From Acidocella sp. 20-57-95 (lineage in GTDB: Bacteria > Pseudomonadota > Alphaproteobacteria > Acetobacterales > Acetobacteraceae): 34,631 nt of DNA. Positions 1 through 8,648 of this stretch are shown piece after piece; position 1 is the first letter of the stretch; the number at the start of each line of letters is the position of its first letter. Where the stretch lies: positions 1 through 34,631 of the forward strand of contig NCAT01000022.1 of NCBI GenBank assembly GCA_002255575.1, in the 5' to 3' direction. The position numbers and the translations under genes are program-made. Under the pieces are notes generated by a model. The model saw only the letters and a list, made by a program, of their open reading frames with translations, had not been told where the DNA came from and did not search any database.

Positions 1-6
1 TGCCAT
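1..6 (-). CDS. atpD: ATP synthase F1 beta subunit, first two codons only
   Basis: On the minus strand an ATG followed by GCA lies at the very edge of the window, 12 bases after the atpG stop. An AAGGTAG sequence sits at a suitable distance upstream as a ribosome binding site. In alphaproteobacteria the F1 operon runs atpH-atpA-atpG-atpD-atpC and beta subunits usually begin Met-Ala, so this is most likely the start of atpD. Only two codons are visible, so the call rests on gene order. Confidence 0.55.
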
Positions 7-18
7 GTTCTATCTACC

Positions 19-894
19 TTATACGGCTTCAGCGCCGGAGATGATCTCGATAAGTTCGGATGTAATATTCGCCTGCCGGGCGCGGTTGTAATTCAGCGAC
101 AGCTTCTTGATCATTTCGCCCGCATTCCGCGTGGCGTTGTCCATCGCCGTCATCTGGCTGGCATAAAAACCAGCGCTATTTTCAAGCAGGGCCGAATAGA
201 TCTGCACCGCGAGGTTACGCGGCAGCAAGCGGTCGAGAAGTGTCCCGTCATCGGGTTCAATCTCGTAATCCACTGCCGCAGCATTGTCGTTCGCGACCGG
301 TGTCGCCGCCGGGATCAACGGTGATTCTGTCACGGTCTGGGTCATCACCGAGATGAAACGGTTAAATACCAAGGTGCAGACATCAAACTGGCCTTCGCGG
401 AACATCGCGACGATGCTCTCAGAAATCGCTTCCGCATCAGCAAATTCAATCGTCTTTTTACCAACAAAGTTTTTGGTGCCAACAATTTGCCCGGCAATTT
501 CACGGCGGAAATAATCATTGCCCTTGCGGCCAACCGCAAACACTTTGACTGTTTTACCTTGCGCTTCCAACTCCCGGACCTTGTTGCGAACAGCCCGGCT
601 AATATTGGAATTAAACGCACCGGCCAAACCACGGTCAGCCGTGACCGCCACCAGCAAATGCGTCTTATCCCTGCCGGTGCCCACCAATAAAGGCGGGGCA
701 TTCGGGTTGGTCGCCGCACCAGCGGCAATGGCGCTCATCATCTGGCCCATGCGCTTGGCATAAGGGCGCGATGCTTCCGCCTGAGACTGCGCCCGGCGTA
801 GCTTAGCAGCCGCCACCATTTTCATGGCGCTTGTGATCTTCTGCGTTGACTTAACGCTGTTGATCCGCAGCCGGAGAGACTTCAGGCTGGGCAT
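19..894 (-). CDS. atpG: ATP synthase F1 gamma subunit
   Basis: This 291-residue protein is the central rotor stalk of the F1 sector. It turns inside the alpha3-beta3 ring and couples proton flow through F0 to ATP synthesis at the inner membrane. The N-terminal helix is typical of the family (MPSLKSLRLRINSVKSTQKI, then TSAMKMVAAAKLRR). The C-terminal helix carries the conserved segment ending with AMDNATRNAGEMI and the stretch around LNYNRARQANIT and ELIEIISGAEA. The length is normal. It starts 3 bases after the atpA stop, so the two genes are almost certainly co-transcribed and translationally coupled, with atpD following. Confidence 0.98.
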   Translation of the reverse strand: MPSLKSLRLRINSVKSTQKITSAMKMVAAAKLRRAQSQAEASRPYAKRMGQMMSAIAAGAATNPNAPPLLVGTGRDKTHLLVAVTADRGLAGAFNSNISRAVRNKVRELEAQGKTVKVFAVGRKGNDYFRREIAGQIVGTKNFVGKKTIEFADAEAISESIVAMFREGQFDVCTLVFNRFISVMTQTVTESPLIPAATPVANDNAAAVDYEIEPDDGTLLDRLLPRNLAVQIYSALLENSAGFYASQMTAMDNATRNAGEMIKKLSLNYNRARQANITSELIEIISGAEAV

Positions 895-897
895 GGC

Positions 898-2430
898 TTA
901 GCCAAAGCTCTTGATGAAGTTTTCGATAAACGCGATCAGGCTCTTTTCGGTTTCCGGCTTGATCTGCTGGTCATTGCGGATCGCATCGATAATCGCCGGT
1001 TCGCGCGCCTTGATCTCAGCGATCAGTTGCGTTTCGAACTTGCCGATCTTGGAAACTTCAATGCCATCGAGGTAACCACGGGTGCCCGCGAACACCGAAA
1101 TCACCTGCTCTTCAACCGGCAGCGGCTTATATTGCGGCTGCTTGAGTAGTTCAGTCAGGCGCGCACCACGGGCCAGCAATTTCTGCGTGGCGGGGTCGAG
1201 GTCAGAGGAGAACTGCGCGAACGCCGCCATTTCGCGGTACTGCGCGAGATCCAGCTTGATCTTGCCAGCCACCTGCTTCATCGCCTTGATCTGTGCGGCC
1301 GACCCAACGCGGGACACTGAAAGACCCACATTCACAGCCGGCCGGATGCCTTTGAAGAACAATTCGGTCTCAAGGAAGATCTGACCATCTGTGATGGAAA
1401 TCACGTTGGTTGGAATATAGGCCGAAACGTCGCCAGCCTGGGTTTCAATCACCGGCAGCGCGGTCAAGCTGCCTGCACCGAACTCATCGGACATTTTGGC
1501 AGCGCGTTCCAGCAAGCGCGAATGCAGGTAGAACACGTCACCCGGATAGGCTTCACGGCCCGGCGGGCGGCGCAGCAACAGGGACATCTGGCGGTACGCC
1601 ACGGCCTGCTTGGAAAGATCGTCATAGAAGATAACCGCATGCATCGCATTATCGCGGAAATACTCGCCCATCGTGCAGCCGGTATATGGTGCCAGGAACT
1701 GCATCGGCGCCGGGTCGGACGCGGTGGCAGCCACCACGATGCAATATTCCATCACGCCCTGCTCTTCGAGCGTCCGGACCAGCTGCGCCACCGTCGAGCG
1801 CTTCTGGCCGATGGCGACATAGATGCAATAGAGCTTCTTGCTTTCATCGGTGCCGGCGTTGGCTTCTTTTTGGTTGATGATGGTATCCATCACGATCGCA
1901 GACTTACCAGTCTGGCGGTCGCCGATCACCAACTCGCGCTGGCCACGGCCAATCGGGATCAGCACGTCGATCGATTTAATGCCGGTCTGCATCGGCTCAT
2001 GCACCGATTTACGCGGAATAATGCCCGGCGCCTTGGTTTCCACCAGCTTACGCTCGGTCGCCATAATCGGGCCTTTGCCATCGATCGGGTTGCCCAGAGC
2101 GTCCACCACACGGCCCAGCAGACCCTTGCCAACCGGCACGTCCACAATCGCGCCGGTCCGGGTAACCAGGTCACCTTCACGGATCTGGCGGTCATCACCG
2201 AAGATCACCACGCCGACATTGTCGAGCTCGAGGTTCAGCGCCATGCCTTTAATGCCGGCGCTGGGGAATTCCACCAGCTCGCCAGCCATAACATTGGTAA
2301 GGCCGAAAATCCGGGCAATGCCGTCGCCGACACTTAAAACCTGGCCGGTCTCGGCAACATTGGCTTCAGTGTCGAAATTCGCGATCTGGCTCTTCAGAAT
2401 TTCGGAGATTTCGGCTGGGCGGATCTCCAA
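898..2430 (-). CDS. atpA: ATP synthase F1 alpha subunit
   Basis: This 510-residue protein forms the non-catalytic, nucleotide-binding partner of beta in the F1 hexamer. The P-loop GDRQTGKSA lies near residues 170-178, and the family signature [17 protein letters not shown] with its arginine finger is intact. The N-terminal sequence [15 protein letters not shown] is the normal family start, so the protein itself looks complete. The initiation codon is the odd part. It is TTG, no Shine-Dalgarno sequence precedes it, and it lies 65 bases inside the end of atpH. In relatives a separate ATG stands here after the atpH stop. The upstream bases are continuous with the atpH code, as if the short spacer holding the atpH tail and the atpA translation start had been deleted. 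Confidence 0.96.
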   Translation of the reverse strand: MEIRPAEISEILKSQIANFDTEANVAETGQVLSVGDGIARIFGLTNVMAGELVEFPSAGIKGMALNLELDNVGVVIFGDDRQIREGDLVTRTGAIVDVPVGKGLLGRVVDALGNPIDGKGPIMATERKLVETKAPGIIPRKSVHEPMQTGIKSIDVLIPIGRGQRELVIGDRQTGKSAIVMDTIINQKEANAGTDESKKLYCIYVAIGQKRSTVAQLVRTLEEQGVMEYCIVVAATASDPAPMQFLAPYTGCTMGEYFRDNAMHAVIFYDDLSKQAVAYRQMSLLLRRPPGREAYPGDVFYLHSRLLERAAKMSDEFGAGSLTALPVIETQAGDVSAYIPTNVISITDGQIFLETELFFKGIRPAVNVGLSVSRVGSAAQIKAMKQVAGKIKLDLAQYREMAAFAQFSSDLDPATQKLLARGARLTELLKQPQYKPLPVEEQVISVFAGTRGYLDGIEVSKIGKFETQLIAEIKAREPAIIDAIRNDQQIKPETEKSLIAFIENFIKSFG

Positions 2431-2953
2431 GGCGCGACTTCAGGCTCGTATCATAGAGCTTGGCGCCGATCTTCAAAATGAGTCCGCCCAGAATTTCCGG
2501 GTCGGTATGCTCAAATAACTTTACACTGCCATAGCCTGCTTCAGTCAGCCGGGCCAATAGCTGCGTACGCTGTACGTCGGTCAACGCAACAACAGAGGTA
2601 ACATTCGCCACCACTTCGCCACGCTTGGCAGCAACATAAGCCGCAAAGCCAGCAACCAGGCTCGGCAGGTCATGCAACCGGCGATTCGTCACCGCAACGT
2701 TAACGAAATTCAACACCAGTGGGGAAAACCCCTGCGAGGCCAATGCCTTGTTCAACACGCCGCGCGTCTGCGAATCGGTGAACGGGGTGCGGATCAGGCG
2801 GGACAAATCCGGCGATTGCGCGATTAAACGGCCAAGTGAGGCCATTTCATCCACAATCTTGTCCAGTACGCCCTGCTCAAACGCCAAAGCGTAAAGGGCC
2901 GCCGCATAACGGGCAGACACACCTGTCTCACCGGAGGTAGAAATCTCGACCAA
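2366..2953 (-). CDS. atpH: ATP synthase F1 delta subunit with aberrant C-terminus
   Basis: This 195-residue reading frame encodes the delta (OSCP-like) subunit, which fixes the top of F1 to the peripheral b stalk. The N-terminal domain ([21 protein letters not shown]) and the C-terminal core ([23 protein letters not shown]) are well conserved. The family normally finishes about a dozen residues after KSRL, with a helix resembling QRLQLAMKGVG. Here that tail is absent. It is replaced by about 24 unrelated residues ([20 protein letters not shown] and neighbours) that are simply the start of atpA read in another frame. The start is a TTG with a weak ribosome binding site; no ATG lies between it and the in-frame upstream stop. 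A deletion or assembly error at the 3' end is likely. Confidence 0.9.
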   Translation of the reverse strand: MVEISTSGETGVSARYAAALYALAFEQGVLDKIVDEMASLGRLIAQSPDLSRLIRTPFTDSQTRGVLNKALASQGFSPLVLNFVNVAVTNRRLHDLPSLVAGFAAYVAAKRGEVVANVTSVVALTDVQRTQLLARLTEAGYGSVKLFEHTDPEILGGLILKIGAKLYDTSLKSRLGDPPSRNLRNSEEPDREFRH

Positions 2954-3050
2954 TTCTGTCGCTTTCGTGTTTAAACTGAGCTTCCCTGACCCTTACGAGC
3001 CTCGCGCGGGGCAGTAACATAGCGTTCCACCAAGCGCAACGCTCGGGGCT

Positions 3051-3069
3051 CGTGTATATTGAGTATATA
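3051..3069 (-). promoter_or_regulatory. possible promoter region of the ATP synthase operon
   Basis: Between the DUF2889 gene and atpH the minus strand contains an AT-rich block (TATATACTCAATATAC) with two candidate -10 hexamers, TATACT and TATACA, in otherwise GC-rich DNA. A convincing -35 is not visible. It is the only promoter-like stretch in the roughly 145-base gap before the F1 operon, and it overlaps the run-off from the preceding hairpin. Low confidence. Confidence 0.28.
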
Positions 3070-3070
3070 A

Positions 3071-3093
3071 GGCCAAGGGTTCTGCCCCTTGCC
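3071..3093 (-). terminator. hairpin after the DUF2889 gene, possible terminator
   Basis: On the minus strand, 5 bases past the DUF2889 stop codon, GGCAAGGG and CCCTTGGCC can pair around a GCAGAA loop with one bulged G. It is followed by TTATAT rather than a clean U tract. The position between two same-strand transcription units fits a weak intrinsic terminator. Confidence 0.4.
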
Positions 3094-3098
3094 ACACG

Positions 3099-3635
3099 TC
3101 ACCCTACCGACGCTACCAGCGGGCCATGTTCATTGTAACTATAGCAAGTATTCAGCAGCATATTGGAAATGCCGGACTTGCCTTGTTCGGGGGCGGGCTT
3201 TTTATGGCCACGGATGCTGAACATGGTCTGGAAGGCGACCGTGCCAAGCTGTTGCAAAAGCTCGCGCAGATGGGTGCAGCCTTCGACGCCACCCAACGCC
3301 TGTCCGGCGGCTTTCAGGAAGCCTTTACTGATATTTAAGCCCACCAGCCGTTGAAAATTGGGCATCACACCGGGGCAGATCGCGTGGGGCGTCGCATCCA
3401 TGGCCACAGCCACGGCCATGATCGTCATGTCATGCTGAATGGTCACGCGCAGCCACATATCATGCAGCGGCTCACCAGCATGGATGCCGCCGCGGTCATT
3501 ATTCCCCCAGCTATAGGTTTTGGTATCGGTCATATGGGCTTCAATATCGACTAGCCCGTCCTCGCGTTCATAGCCGCGTAGGTGAATATCACGCAGATGC
3601 AGCAATTTACGAGCAGATGAGCTGGGAAGCGGCAT
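3099..3635 (-). CDS. DUF2889 domain protein
   Basis: This 178-residue protein matches the DUF2889 family as I recall it: MPLPSSSARKLLHLRDIHLRGYEREDG at the start, then DIEAHMTDTKTY, GEPLHDMWLR, ATPHAICPGVMPNFQRLVGL, and GGVEGCTHLRELL followed by AFQTMFS. The biochemical role of the family is unknown. The reading frame is open much further upstream, but that extension overlaps the divergent exporter gene and has no family similarity. I therefore start at the ATG of MPLP; MFESFS, six codons earlier, is an alternative. No strong ribosome binding site is seen at either. The conserved Cys and His residues are visible, but no function can be assigned from them. Confidence 0.85.
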   Translation of the reverse strand: MPLPSSSARKLLHLRDIHLRGYEREDGLVDIEAHMTDTKTYSWGNNDRGGIHAGEPLHDMWLRVTIQHDMTIMAVAVAMDATPHAICPGVMPNFQRLVGLNISKGFLKAAGQALGGVEGCTHLRELLQQLGTVAFQTMFSIRGHKKPAPEQGKSGISNMLLNTCYSYNEHGPLVASVG

Positions 3636-3752
3636 GGAAAAACTTTCAAACATCCCTGCATAGCGGGGTTTCAACAATATCAGGTTGCCTACGCCAAAAG
3701 TTACGGCGAAACAGGACAGGATCATTAACAAATTGTTTTGGTGCAGAGCAAT

Positions 3753-5204
3753 ATGGATGCAAGCCCGGCTGATATGCCCATCGCTCCGCCCGCAGCGGGG
3801 CCGGACTATACACACGCCGATAAGCTGCGAGTCCTCAGCGGCATTATGACCTGCATTCTGTTGGCGGCTTTGGACCAAACGGTGGTGCTGCCCGCTTTGC
3901 CGCAAATGGCGGCGAGCCTGCATGGTGGGGCACATCTTTCCTGGGTAGTGTCGGCCTATCTTTTGACCACGACGGCGACCACACCAATTTACGGCAAATT
4001 ATCCGACCAGTTGGGCCGCCAGCAGGTTCTGATCCCGGCGATTACTTTATTCCTGTTGGCTTGCATTTGCTGCGCCCTGGCCAATTCTGTCACCGCACTC
4101 ATTATTGCCCGCGCCTTCCAGGGTATTGGTGGTGGGGCCTTGCTGTCGGTTAGCCAAGCCGCCATCGCGGATGTGATCCCACCGCGCGAACGCGGCAAAT
4201 ATCAAGGCTGGCTGGCGGGCGTATGGGGATTTGCCTCCGTGGCGGGGCCGATCGCCGGTGGGTTTGTGGTGCAGCATTTGTCCTGGCGCTGGATTTTCTG
4301 GGCGAATCTGCCCATCGGTGCCGTGGCGATGTTCATGTGTTTCAAAGGACTAAGCGGCATCACCGCCAATGGCCGCAAAAGCAAGATCGACTACGCCGGG
4401 GCAGTGCTGCTGCTGATCAGCGTGACAGCCCTGCTCGCCGCCCTAAGCCTCGGCGGGGTGGATTTTGCCTGGAATTCCGCCCCAATTTTCGGTTTGTTTG
4501 CCGTTAGCCTGTTGATGTTCGGCATTCTGGCCACCCAGCAACAGCGGGCGCAAGAGCCGTTATTTCCAGGCGCTTTGGTTGCCAAGGCCGGGTTTCAGCA
4601 GATCAATATCATTTCATTCCTGAATTCCGGCGCGATGTTTGCCGCGATTTTCCTTCTGCCTTTGTTATTGCAGGGCCAGTTGCAGGCAGGTGCCGCGGCC
4701 TCGGGGCTGGAGATTATGCCGTTCCTCGCCAGCATGACCGTCGGTGCCTATATCGGCGGCCAGACGGCCAAAAAAACTGGCAAAACCAGAAATATCATGG
4801 TGGTGTCGCTGTTTAGCTCAGCCGCCACGTTCGGCATTTCGGGGTGCCTGCCATTGGGCGCCGGCGTGCTTGGCTTCGCCGGCATCGCGGGGCTTTACGG
4901 GCTGGGAATCGGCGCGGTGATGCCGTGCTCGATCGTTACCGTACAAAGCCAGGCCGCCCAGCGCGACATGGGGGCAGCCACCGGTATTTTGCTGCTACTG
5001 CGCTCCTTAGGCGGGGCGTTCGGGGCAACCATGGCCGGCGTATTGTTGGCCTATTGGGGCAACGATGTTTTAGCCAGCTTCCGGCTTGGATTTTTTCTGT
5101 GCGCTGGCATGATGATGCTGGCCGCCGTTACCGCCATGCGGATGGAAAACGCCAGTCTGCGCAACACCCTACAAGCAACGCCTGCAACCCAACCGGAGAG
5201 CTAA
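3753..5204 (+). CDS. MFS multidrug exporter, DHA2 (EmrB/QacA) type
   Basis: This inner-membrane proton antiporter of about 483 residues has some fourteen predicted hydrophobic segments. DHA2 hallmarks are visible: LDQTVVLPALPQ in helix 1 (motif D1), GKLSDQLGRQQV in the first cytoplasmic loop (motif A), and GVWGFASVAGPIAGGFV (motif C, the antiporter motif). The substrate cannot be read from sequence. I place the start at the ATG of MDASPADM; a TTG at 3738 and a GTG at 3741 are in frame and possible, and none has a strong ribosome binding site. The stop codon abuts the ATG of the next gene, so the two are translationally coupled. The gene is divergent from the DUF2889 gene. No periplasmic EmrA-like adaptor is nearby. 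Confidence 0.92.
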   Translation: MDASPADMPIAPPAAGPDYTHADKLRVLSGIMTCILLAALDQTVVLPALPQMAASLHGGAHLSWVVSAYLLTTTATTPIYGKLSDQLGRQQVLIPAITLFLLACICCALANSVTALIIARAFQGIGGGALLSVSQAAIADVIPPRERGKYQGWLAGVWGFASVAGPIAGGFVVQHLSWRWIFWANLPIGAVAMFMCFKGLSGITANGRKSKIDYAGAVLLLISVTALLAALSLGGVDFAWNSAPIFGLFAVSLLMFGILATQQQRAQEPLFPGALVAKAGFQQINIISFLNSGAMFAAIFLLPLLLQGQLQAGAAASGLEIMPFLASMTVGAYIGGQTAKKTGKTRNIMVVSLFSSAATFGISGCLPLGAGVLGFAGIAGLYGLGIGAVMPCSIVTVQSQAAQRDMGAATGILLLLRSLGGAFGATMAGVLLAYWGNDVLASFRLGFFLCAGMMMLAAVTAMRMENASLRNTLQATPATQPES

Positions 5205-5675
5205 ATGAACCCTCGCCCACCTCTGCCACCCTTCACGGCTGAAACCGCCGCCACCAAGGTACGTGCCGCTGAGGACGCCTGGAACAGCCGTGACCCGGTA
5301 CGCGTTTCACTGGCCTACACGCAGGACAGCGTCTGGCGGAACCGCGATGAGTTTTTCACCGGCCGCCCGGCGATTGAGGCATTCATGACCCGCAAATATG
5401 CGAAGGAGCATGAATACCGGCTGATTAAGGAATTATGGGCTTTCCAGGACAACCGCATCGCCGTGCGGTTTCAGTATGAGTTCCATGATGCGTCCGGCCA
5501 ATGGTGGCGGGCCTATGGCAATGAGAATTGGGAATTCGACGCACATGGCTATATGTCGTGGCGGCAAGCCAGCATTAACGATGTAAAAATCGCCGAAGCC
5601 GACCGAAAATTCCTATGGGACGCCCCGGGGCCGCGCCCGGCAGATTATCCCGGGTTACTTGCGCTCGGACTGTAG
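5205..5675 (+). CDS. DUF1348 family NTF2/SnoaL-like protein
   Basis: This 156-residue soluble protein belongs to the DUF1348 group of NTF2-like folds. Characteristic stretches are [68 protein letters not shown] and [10 protein letters not shown]. The fold makes a conical pocket used in relatives for small-molecule binding or isomerase-type chemistry, but this subfamily has no established reaction. Translation starts at the ATG directly after the exporter's TAA, with GGAGAG about 5 bases upstream in the exporter's last codons. Coupling to the exporter suggests a shared physiological role, perhaps handling the same compound; that is inference. Confidence 0.88.
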   Translation: MNPRPPLPPFTAETAATKVRAAEDAWNSRDPVRVSLAYTQDSVWRNRDEFFTGRPAIEAFMTRKYAKEHEYRLIKELWAFQDNRIAVRFQYEFHDASGQWWRAYGNENWEFDAHGYMSWRQASINDVKIAEADRKFLWDAPGPRPADYPGLLALGL

Positions 5676-5725
5676 CTTCCGCCTGGTGCATGGTAAAACA
5701 ATACCAAAACAGGTGAGGATTCCCC

Positions 5726-6229
5726 ATGCGAACTGGTATCATAGCGGCTTTCATCATTCTGGCCGGTACCGTCGGGGCCGCGCAGGCGGCTGACCCGCAA
5801 CCGCAACTGACAGTAAAAGTAGCGCAACTGACCTTGGCGACGGCCTTGAAGATGGCAGCCGCCGCGCTCGAAGATTGCCGCAAAACGGGTTATTCAGTGG
5901 CGGTCACGGTGGTTGACCGCGACGGCGCAACCCAGGTCTCAGAGCGCGACACGCTGGCCGCCCCGGTGGCGCTAAAAATCAGCTTCGAGAAAGCCTTCAC
6001 CAGTGCCATGTTCCAATCCAAGGGCACCGATCTCGAAAAATTCCCAGGCCGGGGGGCATTGGGCAGTGCCGATGCCGGCCTGCTATTCGCCGGCGGCTCA
6101 GTGCCGATTAATGTGGGCGGCTTTATCTATGGCGCGATCGGGGTCAGCGGTACGCCGAGCGGGGCGCTCGATGAGCAATGCGCCCAGGCAGGGCTGGATG
6201 CCGTGAGCGACGATCTGGCGATGCAGTAG
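5726..6229 (+). CDS. secreted GlcG/HbpS family heme-binding-like protein
   Basis: This 167-residue protein has a Sec signal peptide (MRTGIIAAFIILAGTVGAAQA, probable cleavage after AQA). A GlcG/HbpS (DUF336) domain follows: LTLATALKMAAAALEDCRKTGYSVAVTVVDRDG, APVALKISFEKAFTSAMF, then GALGSADAGLLFAGGSVPI, GGFIYGAIGVSG and the closing DEQCAQAGLDAV. HbpS in Streptomyces is an extracellular heme-binding, redox-sensing protein, and GlcG accompanies glycolate genes; neither partner set is present here. A strong ribosome binding site (AGGTGAGG) precedes the ATG. It lies 50 bases after the DUF1348 gene and could be co-transcribed, but its function here is open. Confidence 0.88.
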   Translation: MRTGIIAAFIILAGTVGAAQAADPQPQLTVKVAQLTLATALKMAAAALEDCRKTGYSVAVTVVDRDGATQVSERDTLAAPVALKISFEKAFTSAMFQSKGTDLEKFPGRGALGSADAGLLFAGGSVPINVGGFIYGAIGVSGTPSGALDEQCAQAGLDAVSDDLAMQ

Positions 6230-6242
6230 GCCAAACACCCGC

Positions 6243-6821
6243 TCAGCTTAATCGCTGTGCCCGGCTATTGTTTAAAATCCTGCGAATATCCGCCAAAGCC
6301 TGATTAAAATCCTCATTCACCACCGTGAAATCAAATTCCGGCGCGTGCGACATTTCAGATTCTGCGTAGGCCATGCGCTTGGCCACTTCCTCGGGTGCAT
6401 CGCCACGGCTGGTCAGGCGCTCAGCCAGAGCCGTCAGTGAGGGCGGGTTGATGAACACGCCGACCACATCGCGCGGTAACGCCGCCCGCAACTGCCGAAA
6501 CCCCTGCCAATCAATATCGAACAATATATCCTTACCCGCCGCCAAAGCCGCTTCCACCTGGGGGCGCGGCGTGCCGTAGGAACGTCCAAACACCGTGGCA
6601 TGTTCCAGCAATTTCTGCGCCGCCACCATCTCATCGAATTGCCCTTGGGTGATGAAATGGTAATGCACGCCATCCACCTCACCGGCACGCGGCGCCCGGG
6701 TGGTCACGCTAATGGACAATGACAGGCCAGGATCAGACGCTAAAAGTGCCCGCGAGAGCGTGGTTTTGCCAGCACCAGACGGCGCTGCCAGCACCAGACA
6801 AAGGCCGCGCCGGTTACTCAA
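6243..6821 (-). CDS. gmk: guanylate kinase
   Basis: Guanylate kinase phosphorylates GMP (and dGMP) to the diphosphate with ATP. The P-loop APSGAGKTT sits at residues 13-21. The GMP-binding elements SVTTRAPRAGEVDGVHYHF and FGRSYGTP and the segment ILFDIDWQGFRQL follow, with INPPS and RMAYAESEMSHAPEFDFTVVNEDF later. I choose the TTG at 6821 (192 residues). It overlaps the yicC stop, has AGGTGG seven bases upstream, and gives a normal family N-terminus. The longer frame from 6851 would add ten residues that are simply the yicC end in another frame. Translational coupling to yicC is therefore likely. It converges on the GlcG-like gene with a gap of only 13 bases. Confidence 0.96.
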   Translation of the reverse strand: MSNRRGLCLVLAAPSGAGKTTLSRALLASDPGLSLSISVTTRAPRAGEVDGVHYHFITQGQFDEMVAAQKLLEHATVFGRSYGTPRPQVEAALAAGKDILFDIDWQGFRQLRAALPRDVVGVFINPPSLTALAERLTSRGDAPEEVAKRMAYAESEMSHAPEFDFTVVNEDFNQALADIRRILNNSRAQRLS

Positions 6822-7716
6822 TGTTCGCCACCTGCTCGCGCAACTGCTCAACAGCGGCTTTCAGCTTCAAGCCAATCGCCGTCAGCGGCAGCGAAGCCGA
6901 TTTACTGCACAGCGTGTTCACCTCGCGGTTGAATTCCTGCATCAGGAAGTCAAGTTTACGGCCCACATTGGCGGCTTCCGCCAGTAACGCGCGGGCGGCA
7001 GAAATATGAGCAGTCAGGCGGTCAAGCTCCTCGCGTACGTCAGACTTGGTGGCCAGCAGCGCCACTTCCTGGGCGATGCGCTCATCTGGCAAGTTCGGCG
7101 TGCTGCCGATAATTTCAGCCAGCTGCGCCTTTAGCCGGGCGATGTGCAAGGCTGGTTGCGTGGCAGCCTCAAGGGCAGCTGCCGCGTGCAGGCTTGCAAC
7201 TTCATCAAGCAAGGCAGTGACAATCCCGGCCAAACGCGCCCCCTCAGCGGCCCTTGATGCCACCAACCCGGCCAGCGCCTCGGCAAAGCCGTTTTCTACG
7301 GCGTCTTGCAGCTCCGCCTTCAGTTCCTCGGGTTCATCTAGCGTCGAGATCGGGCGCATCACACCCGGCAGCGCCAGCAGCAATTCAGCACGCGGCGGCA
7401 AGGCACCGGGAATATGATCGGCCAGTTCAATGGCCAGGTCCTTCATCCGCTCCAACGCGGCAAGGTCAGCCGTCATGCCGCCCACCGCATCGCGCTTGAT
7501 GGTGAGCGTGCCAGATACATTGCCGCGCTTCAAAATTTTGGCAGCAGATTCGCGTAACGACGCTTCCAACGCATCCATGCCCGGTGGCAGGCGCAGTTTA
7601 ATATCAAGCCCACGGCCATTAACACTGCGTAGCTCCCAAACCCAGGAGATCGCATTAAGCTCGCCCTGGGCCCGGGCAAAGCCGGTCATGGACGCTAAAA
7701 TTGGGGTATGGTTCAT
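6814..7716 (-). CDS. yicC: YicC family protein
   Basis: This protein of about 300 residues has the YicC N-terminal domain (ASMTGFARAQG, WELRSVNGRGLDIKLRLP) and the C-terminal domain with DVREELDRLTAHISAARALL, GRKLDFLMQEFNREVNTLCSKS and ELKAAVEQLREQVANIE-like ending. Bacterial YicC proteins have been linked to endoribonuclease activity and small-RNA turnover in E. coli. The ATG at 7716 (MNHTPILASMTGF) is chosen; MTGF at 7689 is possible, and an upstream ATG at 7761 would run into the start of the divergent dehydrogenase. The end overlaps gmk, a gene pairing seen in many proteobacteria. Confidence 0.94.
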   Translation of the reverse strand: MNHTPILASMTGFARAQGELNAISWVWELRSVNGRGLDIKLRLPPGMDALEASLRESAAKILKRGNVSGTLTIKRDAVGGMTADLAALERMKDLAIELADHIPGALPPRAELLLALPGVMRPISTLDEPEELKAELQDAVENGFAEALAGLVASRAAEGARLAGIVTALLDEVASLHAAAALEAATQPALHIARLKAQLAEIIGSTPNLPDERIAQEVALLATKSDVREELDRLTAHISAARALLAEAANVGRKLDFLMQEFNREVNTLCSKSASLPLTAIGLKLKAAVEQLREQVANIE

Positions 7717-7754
7717 GGGCTGGCGTCTTAGCAGCGGGCTGCTAATCTGCCCAT

Positions 7755-8522
7755 ATGGCATATTCCCACATCGCGATCACCGGCGCTTCCAGCGGCTTGG
7801 GCCGCGCCCTGGCATTGGCTTATGCCAAGCCGGGGGTGCATCTACATTTGGCGGCTCGCCATGCGCAGCGGCTGGCGGAAGTGGCCAGCACGGCGCGGGC
7901 GCTGGATGCCCTGGTCACCGAAACCTTGCTGGATGTGACCGACGCCACCGCCACCAAAGCCTGGGTCAATGATTGCCGCCAGTTAGATTTAATCATCGCC
8001 AATGCCGGTATTTCAGCAGGTCCGGGCGCCAGCAACCGCGAAACGGCCGCCCAGATTAACGCAATTTTCGGCACCAATGTCCTGGGCGCATTCAACACCG
8101 TGCTGCCCGCGATGGATTTAATGGCGCAACAACCGGTTGGCCTGAACGGCATACGCGGCCGGGTGGCAATTATCGGTTCAATCGCCGGGTTGATCGCGCT
8201 GCCAACCTCGCCGGCCTATTCAGCCGCCAAGGCGGCGCTGGATTTCTGGGTCACGGCCAGCGCGCCAAATGCGGCAAAGGACGGCATTGGGCTAAGTTTG
8301 ATCCGTCCCGGCTTCATCCGCACCCCGATGACCGCCAAAAACCCCTATAAAATGCCGGGGCTGATGGCGGCTGACGACGCCGCACGGATAATTCTGACAG
8401 GATTGGCAGCCGGAAAAACCCATATCACCTTTCCCGGCTGGTTTGGGTTATTCGCCCGCTTCGGGCAAATGCTGCCAAAGCGTGTGTTTGCGGGCGTACC
8501 CAGAAAACCGGCCGCGCCATAA
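7755..8522 (+). CDS. short-chain dehydrogenase/reductase (SDR)
   Basis: This 255-residue classical SDR oxidoreductase uses NAD(P)(H) for a carbonyl/alcohol interconversion; the substrate is unknown. Visible motifs are the cofactor-binding TGASSGLG at 9-16, NAG at 83-85, Asn108 in TNVLG, catalytic Ser142, and YSAAK with Tyr155 and Lys159, followed by IRPGFIRTPM. AAR near residue 35, just after the second beta strand, suggests a preference for NADP, which is inference. It starts at an ATG with little visible ribosome binding site, 38 bases from the divergent yicC start. It stands alone rather than in an operon. Confidence 0.93.
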   Translation: MAYSHIAITGASSGLGRALALAYAKPGVHLHLAARHAQRLAEVASTARALDALVTETLLDVTDATATKAWVNDCRQLDLIIANAGISAGPGASNRETAAQINAIFGTNVLGAFNTVLPAMDLMAQQPVGLNGIRGRVAIIGSIAGLIALPTSPAYSAAKAALDFWVTASAPNAAKDGIGLSLIRPGFIRTPMTAKNPYKMPGLMAADDAARIILTGLAAGKTHITFPGWFGLFARFGQMLPKRVFAGVPRKPAAP

Positions 8523-8648
8523 CCGCAAGACACGTAACAACGCACTACCCTATCAGGATGGTTTCTAGCACCCAGCTTGGCTGCGGTTTCGTTGAGAAAA
8601 AATTCATTATTACCTCGTAAAGCAATAACTGACGCCCAGCCCTTGAGC

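Noticed and set aside
1522..2518. Two long plus-strand open frames (271 and 226 codons) opposite atpA
   Set aside because: They are antisense shadows of the highly conserved atpA code, with compositionally biased products (His/Arg-rich, Ser/Pro-rich) and no family similarity.
3636..3935. N-terminal extension of the DUF2889 gene to 278 codons
   Set aside because: The extra 100 codons overlap the divergent exporter's 5' end and show no relation to the family, which begins at MPLPSSS.
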